From positions 2,150,970 to 2,214,969 of the forward strand of contig KE159795.1 in NCBI GenBank assembly GCA_000403475.2: a DNA stretch of 64,000 nucleotides, in the 5' to 3' direction. The position numbers and the translations under genes were made by a program. The number at the start of each line of letters is the position of its first letter. Positions within the stretch are counted from its first letter, which is position 1. This document shows positions 35,630 through 44,119 of this stretch, one piece after another. Origin of the DNA: Lachnospiraceae bacterium MD308. Lineage in GTDB: Bacteria; Bacillota; Clostridia; Lachnospirales; Lachnospiraceae. The notes under the pieces were generated by a model. It had not been told where the DNA came from. It searched no databases and saw nothing but the letters and a program-made list of their open reading frames with translations.

Positions 35630-35928
35630 GCCTTAGCATATAAAGCAGGTGAAAAGATGAAAGCATGCATAAGGAATCTGGATTGAGCGTATACAAAAAG
35701 ATATGCTTAGGATATAATCGTAGTAGGAGCGGAAGAAATGGATAAAATCGTAAGCGGATTTCAAGGAAGTGTTAGTACTAAACAAGCAGAGTTTGGGAAC
35801 TAGATAAGGTTTTGTTCCCATAATTTTGCCCGAAATCTGTCTAAGATTTGTATATGAAAGAAAAAATTAAGTGATGTATAGAAAGAGAAGTTTTGATATA
35901 ATGAGTGTATTGAGAGAGGAGACGAATT

Positions 35929-37284
35929 ATGTATCTGAAACGCAATGTATATGAACGTCTTATAAATTGGAAAAAGAGCGGTATCCGTAGTACACTGGAA
36001 GTCGGCGGGGCAAGGCAGGTTGGAAAAACATACCTCATTAATAAATTTGCGGATGAGTATTTTAATCAAAAAATATATATTAACCTTTTTGAACTGAGTG
36101 GAAAACAATTTATGGAATGTTATGAGCAGGCGGTGTCATGGAAACCCGGAACGAAAAGGCCAGAGCGCCCGCTTCATGAAGCCTTTTTATTGTATGAGCC
36201 ACAATTTCAAGATACAGACGATACGGTTATTATAATAGATGAAATTCAGGAATCGGCGGAAATTTATAATCGAATCCGGGAATTTACAAGGCAGTTTAAG
36301 TGTCATTTTATTGTAACCGGGAGTTATCTAGGGCGGGTGTATGAACCGGAGTTCAGGTACTCCAGCGGTGATGTGACTAAACTTACGATATATACACTTT
36401 CATATGAAGAGTTTTTGCAGGCGTATGATGAAGAACTTTATGAAGACTATTGTAAGGTGACAAAAGGAAACTGCGAAAAGGATGTTTATGCTGATCTGAA
36501 AGCGATTTATAATATATACTGCCGGATTGGCGGGTATCCGAAAGTGGTGGAAACTTATCTGATTACAAAAGATGAACAAGAGGCGCAGGGAGAACTTGTC
36601 AAAATTATTGATACGTTTATGAATGAATCCATCCGGTATTTTACGGATATTTTGGATAACCGGGTATTTACACAGATTTTTCTTTCTATTTGCCGGATTT
36701 TAAACAGAGAGAAAAAGGGCCTTGCCGAGGATAGCATCAGTGAAGAACTACAAAAGATTGTGACCAAGGATTATTCTAGTAAGATTACAAAAGCGGTTTG
36801 CAACCGGGCGATAAGCTGGCTGTATTTTTCCGGTATCATTGGTTTCTGTGCGAAGATTACAGAAATGGATATTTTAGAATTTAAGCCTGCAAGTAGATGT
36901 TATTTCATGGATCTTGGAGTGGCGAATTATTATCTTAGACTGACAGGAACGGATGCTCGTGTGCTGGCTGGAACGCTGAATGAGAACTATGTATATATTA
37001 ATTTGAAAAAGCGTCAGGACTTTCCGCCTGAGATTACGTTTGAAACTCCGGCATTCGCAACGTATAAGGGTGGGGAGATAGATTTTGTTGCACAGAGTTT
37101 AAAAACGGATTTGAGATATTTAATAGAAGTCAAAGCAGGGAAAGGTACGGCAGCGACAGCAATGAAAGCGCTGCAAAGTGGAAAAGCAGGTAAGCTGTTG
37201 TACCTGAAGGGAGATACAAAAGGCGGGAAGGATAAAAATGTAGAAACCATACCGATTTATATGCTGGAACCATACCGATTTTAA
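35929..37284 (+). CDS. AAA_14 / DUF4143 ATPase
   Basis: 451 residues of the widespread ATP-binding DUF4143 family. Walker A GGARQVGKT (26-34), Walker B VIIIDEIQES (about 101-110), and sensor FIVTGSYLG (about 127-135). The DUF4143 part (about 215-420) ends in a nuclease-like tail (GGEIDFVAQ...YLIEVKAGK) resembling a PD-(D/E)XK fold (E-I-D ... E-V-K). Function is unknown; the tail suggests DNA handling, and a defence or mobile-element role is possible. The start is preceded by GAGAGGAGAC. It stands alone inside the segment flanked by the 188-bp repeats. Confidence 0.85.
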   Translation: MYLKRNVYERLINWKKSGIRSTLEVGGARQVGKTYLINKFADEYFNQKIYINLFELSGKQFMECYEQAVSWKPGTKRPERPLHEAFLLYEPQFQDTDDTVIIIDEIQESAEIYNRIREFTRQFKCHFIVTGSYLGRVYEPEFRYSSGDVTKLTIYTLSYEEFLQAYDEELYEDYCKVTKGNCEKDVYADLKAIYNIYCRIGGYPKVVETYLITKDEQEAQGELVKIIDTFMNESIRYFTDILDNRVFTQIFLSICRILNREKKGLAEDSISEELQKIVTKDYSSKITKAVCNRAISWLYFSGIIGFCAKITEMDILEFKPASRCYFMDLGVANYYLRLTGTDARVLAGTLNENYVYINLKKRQDFPPEITFETPAFATYKGGEIDFVAQSLKTDLRYLIEVKAGKGTAATAMKALQSGKAGKLLYLKGDTKGGKDKNVETIPIYMLEPYRF

Positions 37285-37375
37285 GATGCTGATTACGCGG
37301 TGAAAAGATGGTCTTGACTTCTGAATATTTGTCCGGAATTTGTCCGGAATTGCATATGTATTGATAAGCCATGAT

Positions 37376-37415
37376 AAAAAGGACATCCCCGGAAAATGCG
37401 GATTTCCGGGGATGT
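37376..37415 (-). terminator. Minus-strand terminator of the orphan repeat RNA
   Basis: A perfect 13-bp stem (37383-37395 with 37403-37415). The T run lies on the minus strand (five A at 37376-37380 on plus), so it terminates transcription coming from the repeat copy at 37454-37641. Confidence 0.8.
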
Positions 37416-37598
37416 TAAGCGTTGATGATGTATTATAAAATCATCGGTTTTAAAGTTTTGTTTTACGTGTGGAAGGTCTCGAACACACGCGCCTTAGCGG
37501 GGAACAAAGATATCCGGCGGATGTCTTTGTTATCTTCCCGTAACGACGGAAATCGGCGGCAAGCCCCGTAAGACCTTGGTTTTTGTAGGCTTGCAACG
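37376..37598 (-). ncRNA. Candidate orphan RNA from repeat copy 2
   Basis: A minus-strand promoter (37605-37633), the same hairpins as the queT leader and a terminator 38 bases past the repeat make an RNA of about 220 bases without any downstream gene. Differences from copy 1 largely keep the helices: CGCC/GGCG becomes CGUC/GGCG (a G-U pair). It could be a duplicated riboswitch left without its gene or an RNA in its own right. Confidence 0.5.
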
Positions 37599-37641
37599 AA
37601 TGAAAGTATAGCATGGTTTTCACCTAAAACCAAGGTTTGCC
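37454..37641 (-). repeat. 188-bp repeat element, copy 2
   Basis: Direct repeat of 32163-32350, seven differences. Together the copies bracket 5.1 kb with the ACT, IS66, NimA-like and DUF4143 genes. The following 269 bases up to 37911 hold nothing I can name. Confidence 0.95.
37605..37633 (-). promoter_or_regulatory. Promoter in repeat copy 2
   Basis: On the minus strand TTGGTT (37633-37628), 17-base spacer and TATACT (37610-37605), matching that of copy 1. Confidence 0.65.
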
Positions 37642-37910
37642 CGAATTGTCCGAATTGGCAGAAGATTATGTACATGCGTCAGATTTCTTTTGGTTGTCAT
37701 AAATTTATTAAGTCGGCTAAAAATCATATTCCCCAGCAAGCTACTGTGATTGGATTGTTTGAATAAATAAGGAAGGTCATGGTTTTGAGCGAATTACAAT
37801 GCACGTATGTTTTATACGAAGTTTTCATTAAGATATATTGATTATTACATAGATGTGGGTTAATATATCGTTGGATTCAAAATGATGACAAAAGGAAGAG
37901 AGGAAAACCA

Positions 37911-38321
37911 ATGAAGAGAAAACTTTTGAACACATCTATGATTTATTTTGGACTGGCGATTGCGGCGGGCGTGTTTTACAGAGAATTTACGAAAATGAGC
38001 GGGTATTCGGGGGAGACGATGCTGCGGTTTGTTCACGCGCATTTGTTTGTACTTGGTATGGCATTGTTTCTTGTGATTGCGCTTTTTTGCAATCAAGAGC
38101 GCAGTTTGATGGAAGATAAGACTTTTAAACAGTTTTTTAAGCTTTATAATATATCACTCCCGTTTATGGCATGTATGATGCTTGTGAGAGGTGTTTTGCA
38201 AGTTCAGGGTGCGGAGCTTTCAAGAGGGGCTGACGCTGCGATTTCAGGTGTTGCGGGTATTTCACATATTTTGCTTACGGTATCGTTAGCATTACTCTTT
38301 AAAGCGTTAAAGAAAAATTAG
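37911..38321 (+). CDS. DUF2871 membrane protein
   Basis: 136 residues with four hydrophobic segments (about 7-24, 40-62, 78-96, 108-130) and the FVHAHLFVLGMALFLV stretch typical of DUF2871. The His residues in the second span recall haem-binding oxidase-like proteins, but no function is known. GAGAGGAAAACC precedes the ATG. It lies 13 bases before the Lon-like AAA+ gene. Confidence 0.8.
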   Translation: MKRKLLNTSMIYFGLAIAAGVFYREFTKMSGYSGETMLRFVHAHLFVLGMALFLVIALFCNQERSLMEDKTFKQFFKLYNISLPFMACMMLVRGVLQVQGAELSRGADAAISGVAGISHILLTVSLALLFKALKKN

Positions 38322-38334
38322 GGAGGAACATGTC

Positions 38335-39819
38335 ATGCCAGTATTTGATTTTAAAAACTCGCCGGAAAAAGAAAAAGTATCAGAATGTACATACACGATA
38401 CTTCGGACAAATGAGTCGGAGGCATCTGTAACGCATCCGATGCTTGTCCTGGACAACAGCCATGCGGGACTGAAACACCACTCCTGTGGAGTGTTTACCA
38501 ATCCGGCCAATAGAACTGCTTTTGAATTAAAAGGGGAAGAGGGAGTTGTGAGTGCGGATATCTTACAGATTGACGCCCGTTTTGTGAGCCTTTTGAAGTG
38601 GCTGGGTGAAAACCGTATCAATGTGCGGCTTTCAGGTGTGGTACAGGAGGATAGATATATTGTATATAAGATACGGGAAATTGCTTTTGGCGGAGCTGTT
38701 AAGCTTTCCGCGGAGGATGGCTTTTTGCAGTTTATGATTGAACGTCTTCTTTCAAGTCATGCGCCGAAGGACGAGGCAGAGGATGAAGATAAAGAAGAGA
38801 CTGGCGATAGTATGAAGCTTACCAGCATTCAGAGTATTACAGATTTTATGAACTGTGCAGGAAGAACGCTTCCGGACAACATCCGTCTGTGGGCGAGAAG
38901 GAACCTGACTGTAGCGCGCTCCAGTGAAGTGTCGCAGGAGGAGCGCCGCCATGCCCAGCGCGCGCTCTCTATTATGATGAATGTCCGGTGGAAGAGCAAT
39001 TATTTTGAGACGATAGATGTGGAGGAGGCGCGTCAGATCTTAGACGAAGAACTCTATGGTATGGAACGTGTGAAGCAAAGGATCATCGAGACGATCATCC
39101 AGATTAACAGAACCCATACTCTGCCGGCATATGGACTTCTCCTGATCGGGCCGGCAGGAACCGGGAAATCCCAGATTGCGTATGCGGTGGCACGTATTTT
39201 GAAGCTGCCATGGACAACCTTGGATATGAGTTCTATCAATGATCCGGAGCAGCTTACCGGGAGCTCTAGAATCTACGCCAATGCAAAGCCGGGAATTATT
39301 ATGGAAGCATTTTCTATGGCGGGAGAATCGAACCTGGTCTTTATTATCAATGAGCTTGACAAGGCAGCTGCAGGAAAGGGAAACGGCAATCCGGCAGATG
39401 TCCTTTTGACATTGCTTGACAATCTTGGATTTACAGATAATTACATTGAATGTATGATTCCGACAGGCGGCGTTTATCCGATTGCAACTGCCAATGACAG
39501 GGCGCAGATCAGCGCGCCTTTGATGTCGCGTTTTGCTGTTATTGAGATTCCGGATTATACGATGGAAGAAAAGAAAGTAATCTTTTCCAGATATGCGCTT
39601 CCCAAGGTGATGAAGCGGATCGGAATGCATGAACATGAGTGTGTATTAACTGCGGATGGCCTTGAAGCGGTGATTGATATCTATAAAAATACGAACGGAA
39701 TCCGTGATCTTGAACAGGCTGCCGAGCATATCGCTGCCAATGCGCTGTATCAGATAGAGGTAGATCATGTGGAGACGGTAACTTTTGACGCGAAGATGGT
39801 GAAGGCGCTTCTTCCGTAA
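38335..39819 (+). CDS. Lon-like AAA+ protein without protease domain
   Basis: 494 residues. About 1-150 is not recognised. About 225-494 is an AAA+ module close to that of Lon: LYGMERVKQRIIETIIQ, Walker A GPAGTGKS (272-279), and an SRH near PLMSRFAVIEIPDY. The Walker B stretch reads VFIINELDKAA, with Asn339 where Lon has Asp, followed by Glu340. The protein ends at the AAA+ C-subdomain, so the Ser-Lys protease part is absent. It may be a remodeller or an adaptor; hydrolysis may be weakened by the Asp-to-Asn change. GGGAGGAAC precedes the ATG. Confidence 0.75.
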   Translation: MPVFDFKNSPEKEKVSECTYTILRTNESEASVTHPMLVLDNSHAGLKHHSCGVFTNPANRTAFELKGEEGVVSADILQIDARFVSLLKWLGENRINVRLSGVVQEDRYIVYKIREIAFGGAVKLSAEDGFLQFMIERLLSSHAPKDEAEDEDKEETGDSMKLTSIQSITDFMNCAGRTLPDNIRLWARRNLTVARSSEVSQEERRHAQRALSIMMNVRWKSNYFETIDVEEARQILDEELYGMERVKQRIIETIIQINRTHTLPAYGLLLIGPAGTGKSQIAYAVARILKLPWTTLDMSSINDPEQLTGSSRIYANAKPGIIMEAFSMAGESNLVFIINELDKAAAGKGNGNPADVLLTLLDNLGFTDNYIECMIPTGGVYPIATANDRAQISAPLMSRFAVIEIPDYTMEEKKVIFSRYALPKVMKRIGMHEHECVLTADGLEAVIDIYKNTNGIRDLEQAAEHIAANALYQIEVDHVETVTFDAKMVKALLP

Positions 39820-39840
39820 GGCGATAAAATGCATCTGTAA

Positions 39841-39902
39841 TTTTTATTAAAATACAAGGAGATTGCCAATGACAGGGTAATCTCCTTGTATTTTAATAAA
39901 AA
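39841..39902. terminator. Long perfect bidirectional hairpin terminator
   Basis: A perfect 24-bp stem (39841-39864 with 39879-39902) with A/T-rich outer arms, so it works on either strand. Confidence 0.88.
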
Positions 39903-39913
39903 GTGAAAAAACT

Positions 39914-39939
39914 TGTAACGGATATATATATCGTTCGTC
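39914..39939 (+). promoter_or_regulatory. ECF-type promoter, probably autoregulatory
   Basis: TGTAAC (39914-39919), 16-base spacer and CGTC (39936-39939) match the TGTAAC/CGTC pattern of Bacillus sigma-X/M/V-type promoters. It directly precedes an ECF sigma gene. Confidence 0.65.
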
Positions 39940-40017
39940 TAATTAGTAAAATAAGACTTGCAGGATCTGTTTTTTGTGTATCTGATAAGATAACTTTAAG
40001 GAAAGAGGGGTGATGGA

Positions 40018-40506
40018 GTGAAGATAGATTTTGAGGACATCTATGAACGTTTTTTTAAAGATGTATATCTTTTTGTGCTTGCCATGAGCGGGAATCCGGC
40101 TATGGCAGAGGATGTCACCCAGGAAACTTTTTTTAAGGCGCTAAAGGAGATTGACAATTTTAAAGGAAACTGTTCGGTAAAGTCGTGGCTGTGCCAGATT
40201 GCCAAGAATCTTTATATTGACGACATCCGCCGTAAGAAGAGGTTTGAGACGATAAAGAAAGGGTTGGCGGAAAGCCCCCGGGCGGAGGAAGGAAACGCCG
40301 AGTCGGCTGCCATCCGGCGGGAAGAGGTGATCTCTATCTATAAGGCACTTCATTGCCTGGAGGAGCCGTACAAGGAAGTGTTCGGCCTGAGGACACTGGG
40401 GGAGCTGTCTTACCGGGAGATTGGGGAGATATTTGAGAAGAGTGAGAGCTGGGCGAGGGTCACGTACCACAGGGCAAAGCTTAAGATCAGAGAGCAGATG
40501 ATGTAA
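40018..40506 (+). CDS. ECF RNA polymerase sigma factor
   Basis: 162 residues. Region 2: YLFVLAMSGNPAMAEDVTQETFFKALKEID, then SVKSWLCQIAKNLYIDDIRRKKR. Region 4: LEEPYKEVFGLRTLGELSYREIGEIFEKSESWARVTYHRAKLKI. The start is a GTG with AGAGGGG upstream. Twelve bases before the zinc-finger anti-sigma gene, which is its probable inhibitor. Confidence 0.92.
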   Translation: MKIDFEDIYERFFKDVYLFVLAMSGNPAMAEDVTQETFFKALKEIDNFKGNCSVKSWLCQIAKNLYIDDIRRKKRFETIKKGLAESPRAEEGNAESAAIRREEVISIYKALHCLEEPYKEVFGLRTLGELSYREIGEIFEKSESWARVTYHRAKLKIREQMM

Positions 40507-40518
40507 AGGAGGTATAAT

Positions 40519-41412
40519 ATGAGCAGGATTCCATGTAATGTTAATAAAGATTTGCTGCCGCTGTATGTGGATAATGTGTGCAGTGAAGAGAGTAAGAGTA
40601 TGGTAGAGGAGCATCTTGCCGGGTGCGAGGAGTGCCAGGGATATTATGACGCGTTAAGGGAAGGGATTCCCGAGGAGAAGATTGCGGAGGAAAAGGAAGA
40701 GCTTTTATCTGAGGAAAAGATGAGGGAGGCGGAAGTTTCGGTCATCAAAGGTGCGAAGAAGGAGATATCGAAGAATCAGGGCCGTAAAATTGCAGTGGTA
40801 GCGGCAGGTTTCATTTTCCTACTCTTTGTGCTGGAAGGGCTGACGGGTTCTTATATGGGATGGCTGGGGAAACTTCCTATATTCGATCTCCGGGCCAAGG
40901 TGGAGGATGTGCACGTTACAGAGCTTTACCAGCTAAAAAACGGATATCTGTATATTACTGTAGAACCGGAGAAAAAGTGCCACACTACTTATGCGGGCAA
41001 TCTGCAGGAGGTTTATGACAAAAAAGAAGGATATACCGGCGTGTACGAGGGATTTTTCGGGCTGGAGAGTGCTCCGCTGGATTTTAATGCGATTCCCATA
41101 AAGAGAGTTTCCTATGTCTATCCCCTTTCAGGGAAAGAGAGGGGAGACTATGGAGAGCTTGAGGTACGTGAGAACTCGGCTATTTACCTGGAAGGAAAAG
41201 GGGGAGAGAAGCTTGAGATTTGGAAAAAGGGGCAGGAAGTGGAGCCGGCGCCCCCGGAGATCGAGGGCAAGGCTAAAAAAGCTATAGATGAGGAGCTTAA
41301 ACGTGCCAGGGAGTGGACGGAAAACAATGAAATGACTGCGGAGGAGGCAGAGGAGCTGGCAGGCGAAGCGTGTGTCATAATAGAAAATGAGGAAAATAAA
41401 AATGCGATTTAA
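40519..41412 (+). CDS. Zinc-finger (zf-HC2) anti-sigma factor
   Basis: 297 residues. The N-terminal zf-HC2 module has CNVNKDLLPLYVDNVCSEE then HLAGCEEC (His-x3-Cys-x2-Cys). One membrane span at about 93-113, then an extracellular sensor part with no domain I recognise and a charged C-terminal helix. It should hold the upstream sigma factor at the membrane until an envelope signal releases it. AAAGGAGG precedes the ATG. Confidence 0.88.
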   Translation: MSRIPCNVNKDLLPLYVDNVCSEESKSMVEEHLAGCEECQGYYDALREGIPEEKIAEEKEELLSEEKMREAEVSVIKGAKKEISKNQGRKIAVVAAGFIFLLFVLEGLTGSYMGWLGKLPIFDLRAKVEDVHVTELYQLKNGYLYITVEPEKKCHTTYAGNLQEVYDKKEGYTGVYEGFFGLESAPLDFNAIPIKRVSYVYPLSGKERGDYGELEVRENSAIYLEGKGGEKLEIWKKGQEVEPAPPEIEGKAKKAIDEELKRAREWTENNEMTAEEAEELAGEACVIIENEENKNAI

Positions 41413-41418
41413 GATAGT

Positions 41419-41456
41419 CCGGCGCAGCAGAATATCTGCTGTGCCGGTTAGTTTTT
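41419..41456 (+). terminator. Terminator after the sigma/anti-sigma pair
   Basis: An 11-bp stem (41419-41429 with 41437-41447) followed by a TTAGTTTTT tail. Confidence 0.88.
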
Positions 41457-41561
41457 CTGCAAACCGGACGATATATAATATAGAAAGAATCGTGTTGTTT
41501 TAGGATTGCGGGAGCATAAAGTGCGGAGCAATCAAATGTATCAAAGTATGGGAGGGATTCG

Positions 41562-42695
41562 ATGAGCAGGATAAACGGTGCGGTGTCTCAAATCGCGGGT
41601 AAGAATATCCAGGCGGCATCACCGAAGGCGGAGATTCCTGCGGAGCAGACGGCCGGAAGGACGGAAACTGCGAAAGATGAGTTTACGCTCTCTGTGGGCT
41701 GGCCGAAACAGACGGTGCTTAGAAAAGCGGTGCTTGAGGAGCTTGCCACTTTACAGAAAGATTTTTCGAAGGTTCATATTGTTATCGGGACAGGGATAGA
41801 TGCGGATAATCTGGCGGCGACGGCGGCCGGACTTGGCAGCGGAAAGCACCTTATTATATCGGCCGAGTGGCTGGAGCAGATGGGAGCAGACGCAGAATCG
41901 TTAGAAAAGGGAAAGACGATTCTGCGGCAGGTGCTGTCGCAGCTTTCCAAGGACAGTGAGGGTCTTCTTGCCCAGGGAGCATATGTCGGGGAAGACGAAG
42001 TGCGGATGTGGGCGGCAAAGGAGCCTGCCTTTGGGCAGGAGGAAAAGGATGACCCGTATGCGGAAGAAAAGCGTGTGATTGAGCAGATGAACAAGATGAC
42101 GGAGGAGATGAAGGCGGCAAAGAACAAGAGCCGCATCAAAGTGTCGTCATCTGCGTTTTCCGTGTCCGGGCTTTATGCCAAGGTGGCGGGAGCCAGTTCC
42201 AGGGGCCAGGTGCAGTCTGCCATGGGAGAAGCACGCCGCAGCATGGCGTCGCTTCGGATGGTGGCGAGCCTCGGGAATCAGAAGGAACAGGCAAAGGCGC
42301 GCTCGGCGATTAGCTCAATCCAAAAGCTTTTGGTCAGAGGGAGCCGCAAGATACGCCGCCTGAATGAAGAGGAGCTTACGAAGATTAAGAAAAAGAAGAC
42401 GGCGGAGAAGAAAAAAGCGGAGAAACTTAAAGTTGAATTGCAGAAAAAACGCAATGCGCGGAAGATTGCCGACAGGGGAATCGCTGTGGAGGGCCATTTG
42501 GCGGATGTGAACCATGCGTTCCAGTTCAGGAACAGGGATGAGGAAGAGCGTTACTTGAATTATTCGCCGTATGCTGCCCCGGCAGATATCTCTATGCCGG
42601 TGGATACGATTGCTGTGGGAGCGGATTTTTCCGGAGGAATTGCGGCGGCGGATATCACGGTCTCGGAGGCGGTGTCATTCGATCAGATTCTTTAG
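41562..42695 (+). CDS. Unrecognised 377-aa protein with basic coiled coil (DUF6033-like?)
   Basis: I do not recognise the function. Residues 1-45 are low-complexity. About 45-165 looks like a folded alpha/beta part (SKVHIVIGTGIDADNL, GKHLIISAEWLEQMG). About 190-320 is a highly basic helical region (KIKKKKTAEKKKAEKLKVELQ), and the Ala/Asp-rich C-terminus is flexible. No signal peptide or membrane span. It resembles the uncharacterised clostridial proteins grouped as DUF6033, but I am not sure. GGGAGGGATTCG precedes the ATG. Its position after a terminator makes it a separate transcript. Confidence 0.6.
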   Translation: MSRINGAVSQIAGKNIQAASPKAEIPAEQTAGRTETAKDEFTLSVGWPKQTVLRKAVLEELATLQKDFSKVHIVIGTGIDADNLAATAAGLGSGKHLIISAEWLEQMGADAESLEKGKTILRQVLSQLSKDSEGLLAQGAYVGEDEVRMWAAKEPAFGQEEKDDPYAEEKRVIEQMNKMTEEMKAAKNKSRIKVSSSAFSVSGLYAKVAGASSRGQVQSAMGEARRSMASLRMVASLGNQKEQAKARSAISSIQKLLVRGSRKIRRLNEEELTKIKKKKTAEKKKAEKLKVELQKKRNARKIADRGIAVEGHLADVNHAFQFRNRDEEERYLNYSPYAAPADISMPVDTIAVGADFSGGIAAADITVSEAVSFDQIL

Positions 42696-42789
42696 AACGG
42701 CGTGGGTTGTGTCGGCTGCTAAGAGTGATGGAAAGGCATGCAGTGGTTTGCAGTGGTTTGGATAGAGTTAAGGTCTTTAAGGAGGAGTT

Positions 42790-43149
42790 ATGAGTATTTT
42801 ATTTTTGGAATACCCGAAGTGCAGTACGTGTAAAAAGGCAAAAGCCTGGCTTTTAGAACAGGGTGTTGCATTTGACGCGCGTCATATTGTGGAGGAGAAC
42901 CCCACGAAGGAGGAACTTTCTTTGTGGCATAGAAAGAGTGGCCTTGGGATAAAGAGGTTTGTCAATACCAGCGGCATGAAGTACAGGGAACTGGGGCTTA
43001 AGGATAAGCTGCCTGGGATGTCGGAGGAGGAAGTGTATGAACTGCTTGCCACGGACGGGATGCTGGTAAAACGCCCGGTTCTGGTAGGCGGGGACTTTGT
43101 CCTGACGGGATTCAAAGAGACGGAGTGGAAAGAAAAGCTGGAATTGTAG
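42790..43149 (+). CDS. ArsC/Spx-family thioredoxin-fold protein
   Basis: 119 residues with the YPKCSTCKKAKAWL redox motif (CxxC at 11-14), a PTKEELSLWHRKSG helix, and KRPVLVGG near the end. Family members are arsenate reductases (single N-terminal Cys) or Spx/MgsR regulators and YffB-like proteins. The RPVL pattern (Arg before Pro) fits the reductase-like side, but no arsenic gene is nearby. AAGGAGG precedes the ATG. Confidence 0.85.
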   Translation: MSILFLEYPKCSTCKKAKAWLLEQGVAFDARHIVEENPTKEELSLWHRKSGLGIKRFVNTSGMKYRELGLKDKLPGMSEEEVYELLATDGMLVKRPVLVGGDFVLTGFKETEWKEKLEL

Positions 43150-43180
43150 AAGAATAGAAGAAAGTAAGACGATTGTTAGA

Positions 43181-43223
43181 CGGACGGTATCAAAGATAAG
43201 TGCTTTACCTTTGATACCGTCCG
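43181..43223. terminator. Hairpin between convergent arsC-like and ZIP genes
   Basis: A perfect 15-bp stem (43181-43195 with 43209-43223). The T runs on both sides are poor, so the strength as a terminator is uncertain. Confidence 0.6.
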
Positions 43224-43255
43224 CTGATTTTAGTGCATGGGAAAGCCGCATGGCT

Positions 43256-44041
43256 TTACCCGAGCGCTACGTCCAGGATCATCATCAGAGTGAATCCAAA
43301 CGCTACGCCGATAGTTCCTATGTTTGAATGTTCCCCGTTCTGGGATTCTGGTATCAGCTCCTCCACAACCACATAGATCATGGCCCCTGCCGCAAATGCC
43401 AGCATGTACGGGAGGATGTGCGTGATGTGTTCAGCCAGAAAGATAGTGGCTGCGCCGCCTAAAGGTTCTACGATGCCTGAGAGCACTCCGGCAAAAAAGG
43501 ATTTCCTGCGGGTCATCCCCTCGCTCCTTAATGGCATGGAGATGATGGCCCCCTCGGGGAAATTTTGTATGGCAATCCCGACGGACAGTACGAATGCCCC
43601 CGCCATAGTGATTCCGGTATTTCCAAGCAGCGCCCCGGCAAGGGTTACGCCTACCGCCATGCCTTCCGGGAGGTTGTGGAGCGTCACCGCGAACACCAGC
43701 ATGGTGGTGCGGGAGAGCTTGCTGCTCATTCCTTCGGGCTTATCGCTCCCTTTGTGGAGATGGGGGATCAGGCTGTCTAGGAGAAGCAGGAACGCGATAC
43801 CAAGAAGAAAACCTGCCGCCGCCGGAATCCATCCGGGTGTATTCTGCTCTTCGGAAAGCTCAATCGCCGGAATGAGCAGCGACCAGACAGAGGCCGCAAT
43901 CATCACTCCCGAGGCAAAGCCCAGGAGGAGCTTTTCCAGCCCCTGGCTCATCTTTCCACGCATAAAAAACACCATCGCTGAACCCAGCGAAGTTCCGAGA
44001 AACGGAATCATCAAAATCGCAAACGCCTGCACATCTATCAC
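43256..44041 (-). CDS. ZIP-family metal transporter
   Basis: 261 residues with eight hydrophobic segments. The paired metal-site motifs HNLPEGMAVG and QNFPEGAIISMPLR lie in the fourth and fifth spans, and a His/Asp-containing loop (SLIPHLHKGSDKPEG) lies between spans 3 and 4. It probably imports zinc or another divalent ion (ZupT/GufA-like). No metal regulator site was seen. Confidence 0.92.
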   Translation of the reverse strand: MIDVQAFAILMIPFLGTSLGSAMVFFMRGKMSQGLEKLLLGFASGVMIAASVWSLLIPAIELSEEQNTPGWIPAAAGFLLGIAFLLLLDSLIPHLHKGSDKPEGMSSKLSRTTMLVFAVTLHNLPEGMAVGVTLAGALLGNTGITMAGAFVLSVGIAIQNFPEGAIISMPLRSEGMTRRKSFFAGVLSGIVEPLGGAATIFLAEHITHILPYMLAFAAGAMIYVVVEELIPESQNGEHSNIGTIGVAFGFTLMMILDVALG

Positions 44042-44119
44042 CCTCTAACTATATTTGCCCACGAATCTTAGTATTATTATATTCCCTTGGCGGAGAAATG
44101 CTATACATAATAATAATGT

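Noticed and set aside
35633..35821. Short minus-strand reading frame between the NimA-like and DUF4143 genes
   Set aside because: No ribosome site and no recognisable family.
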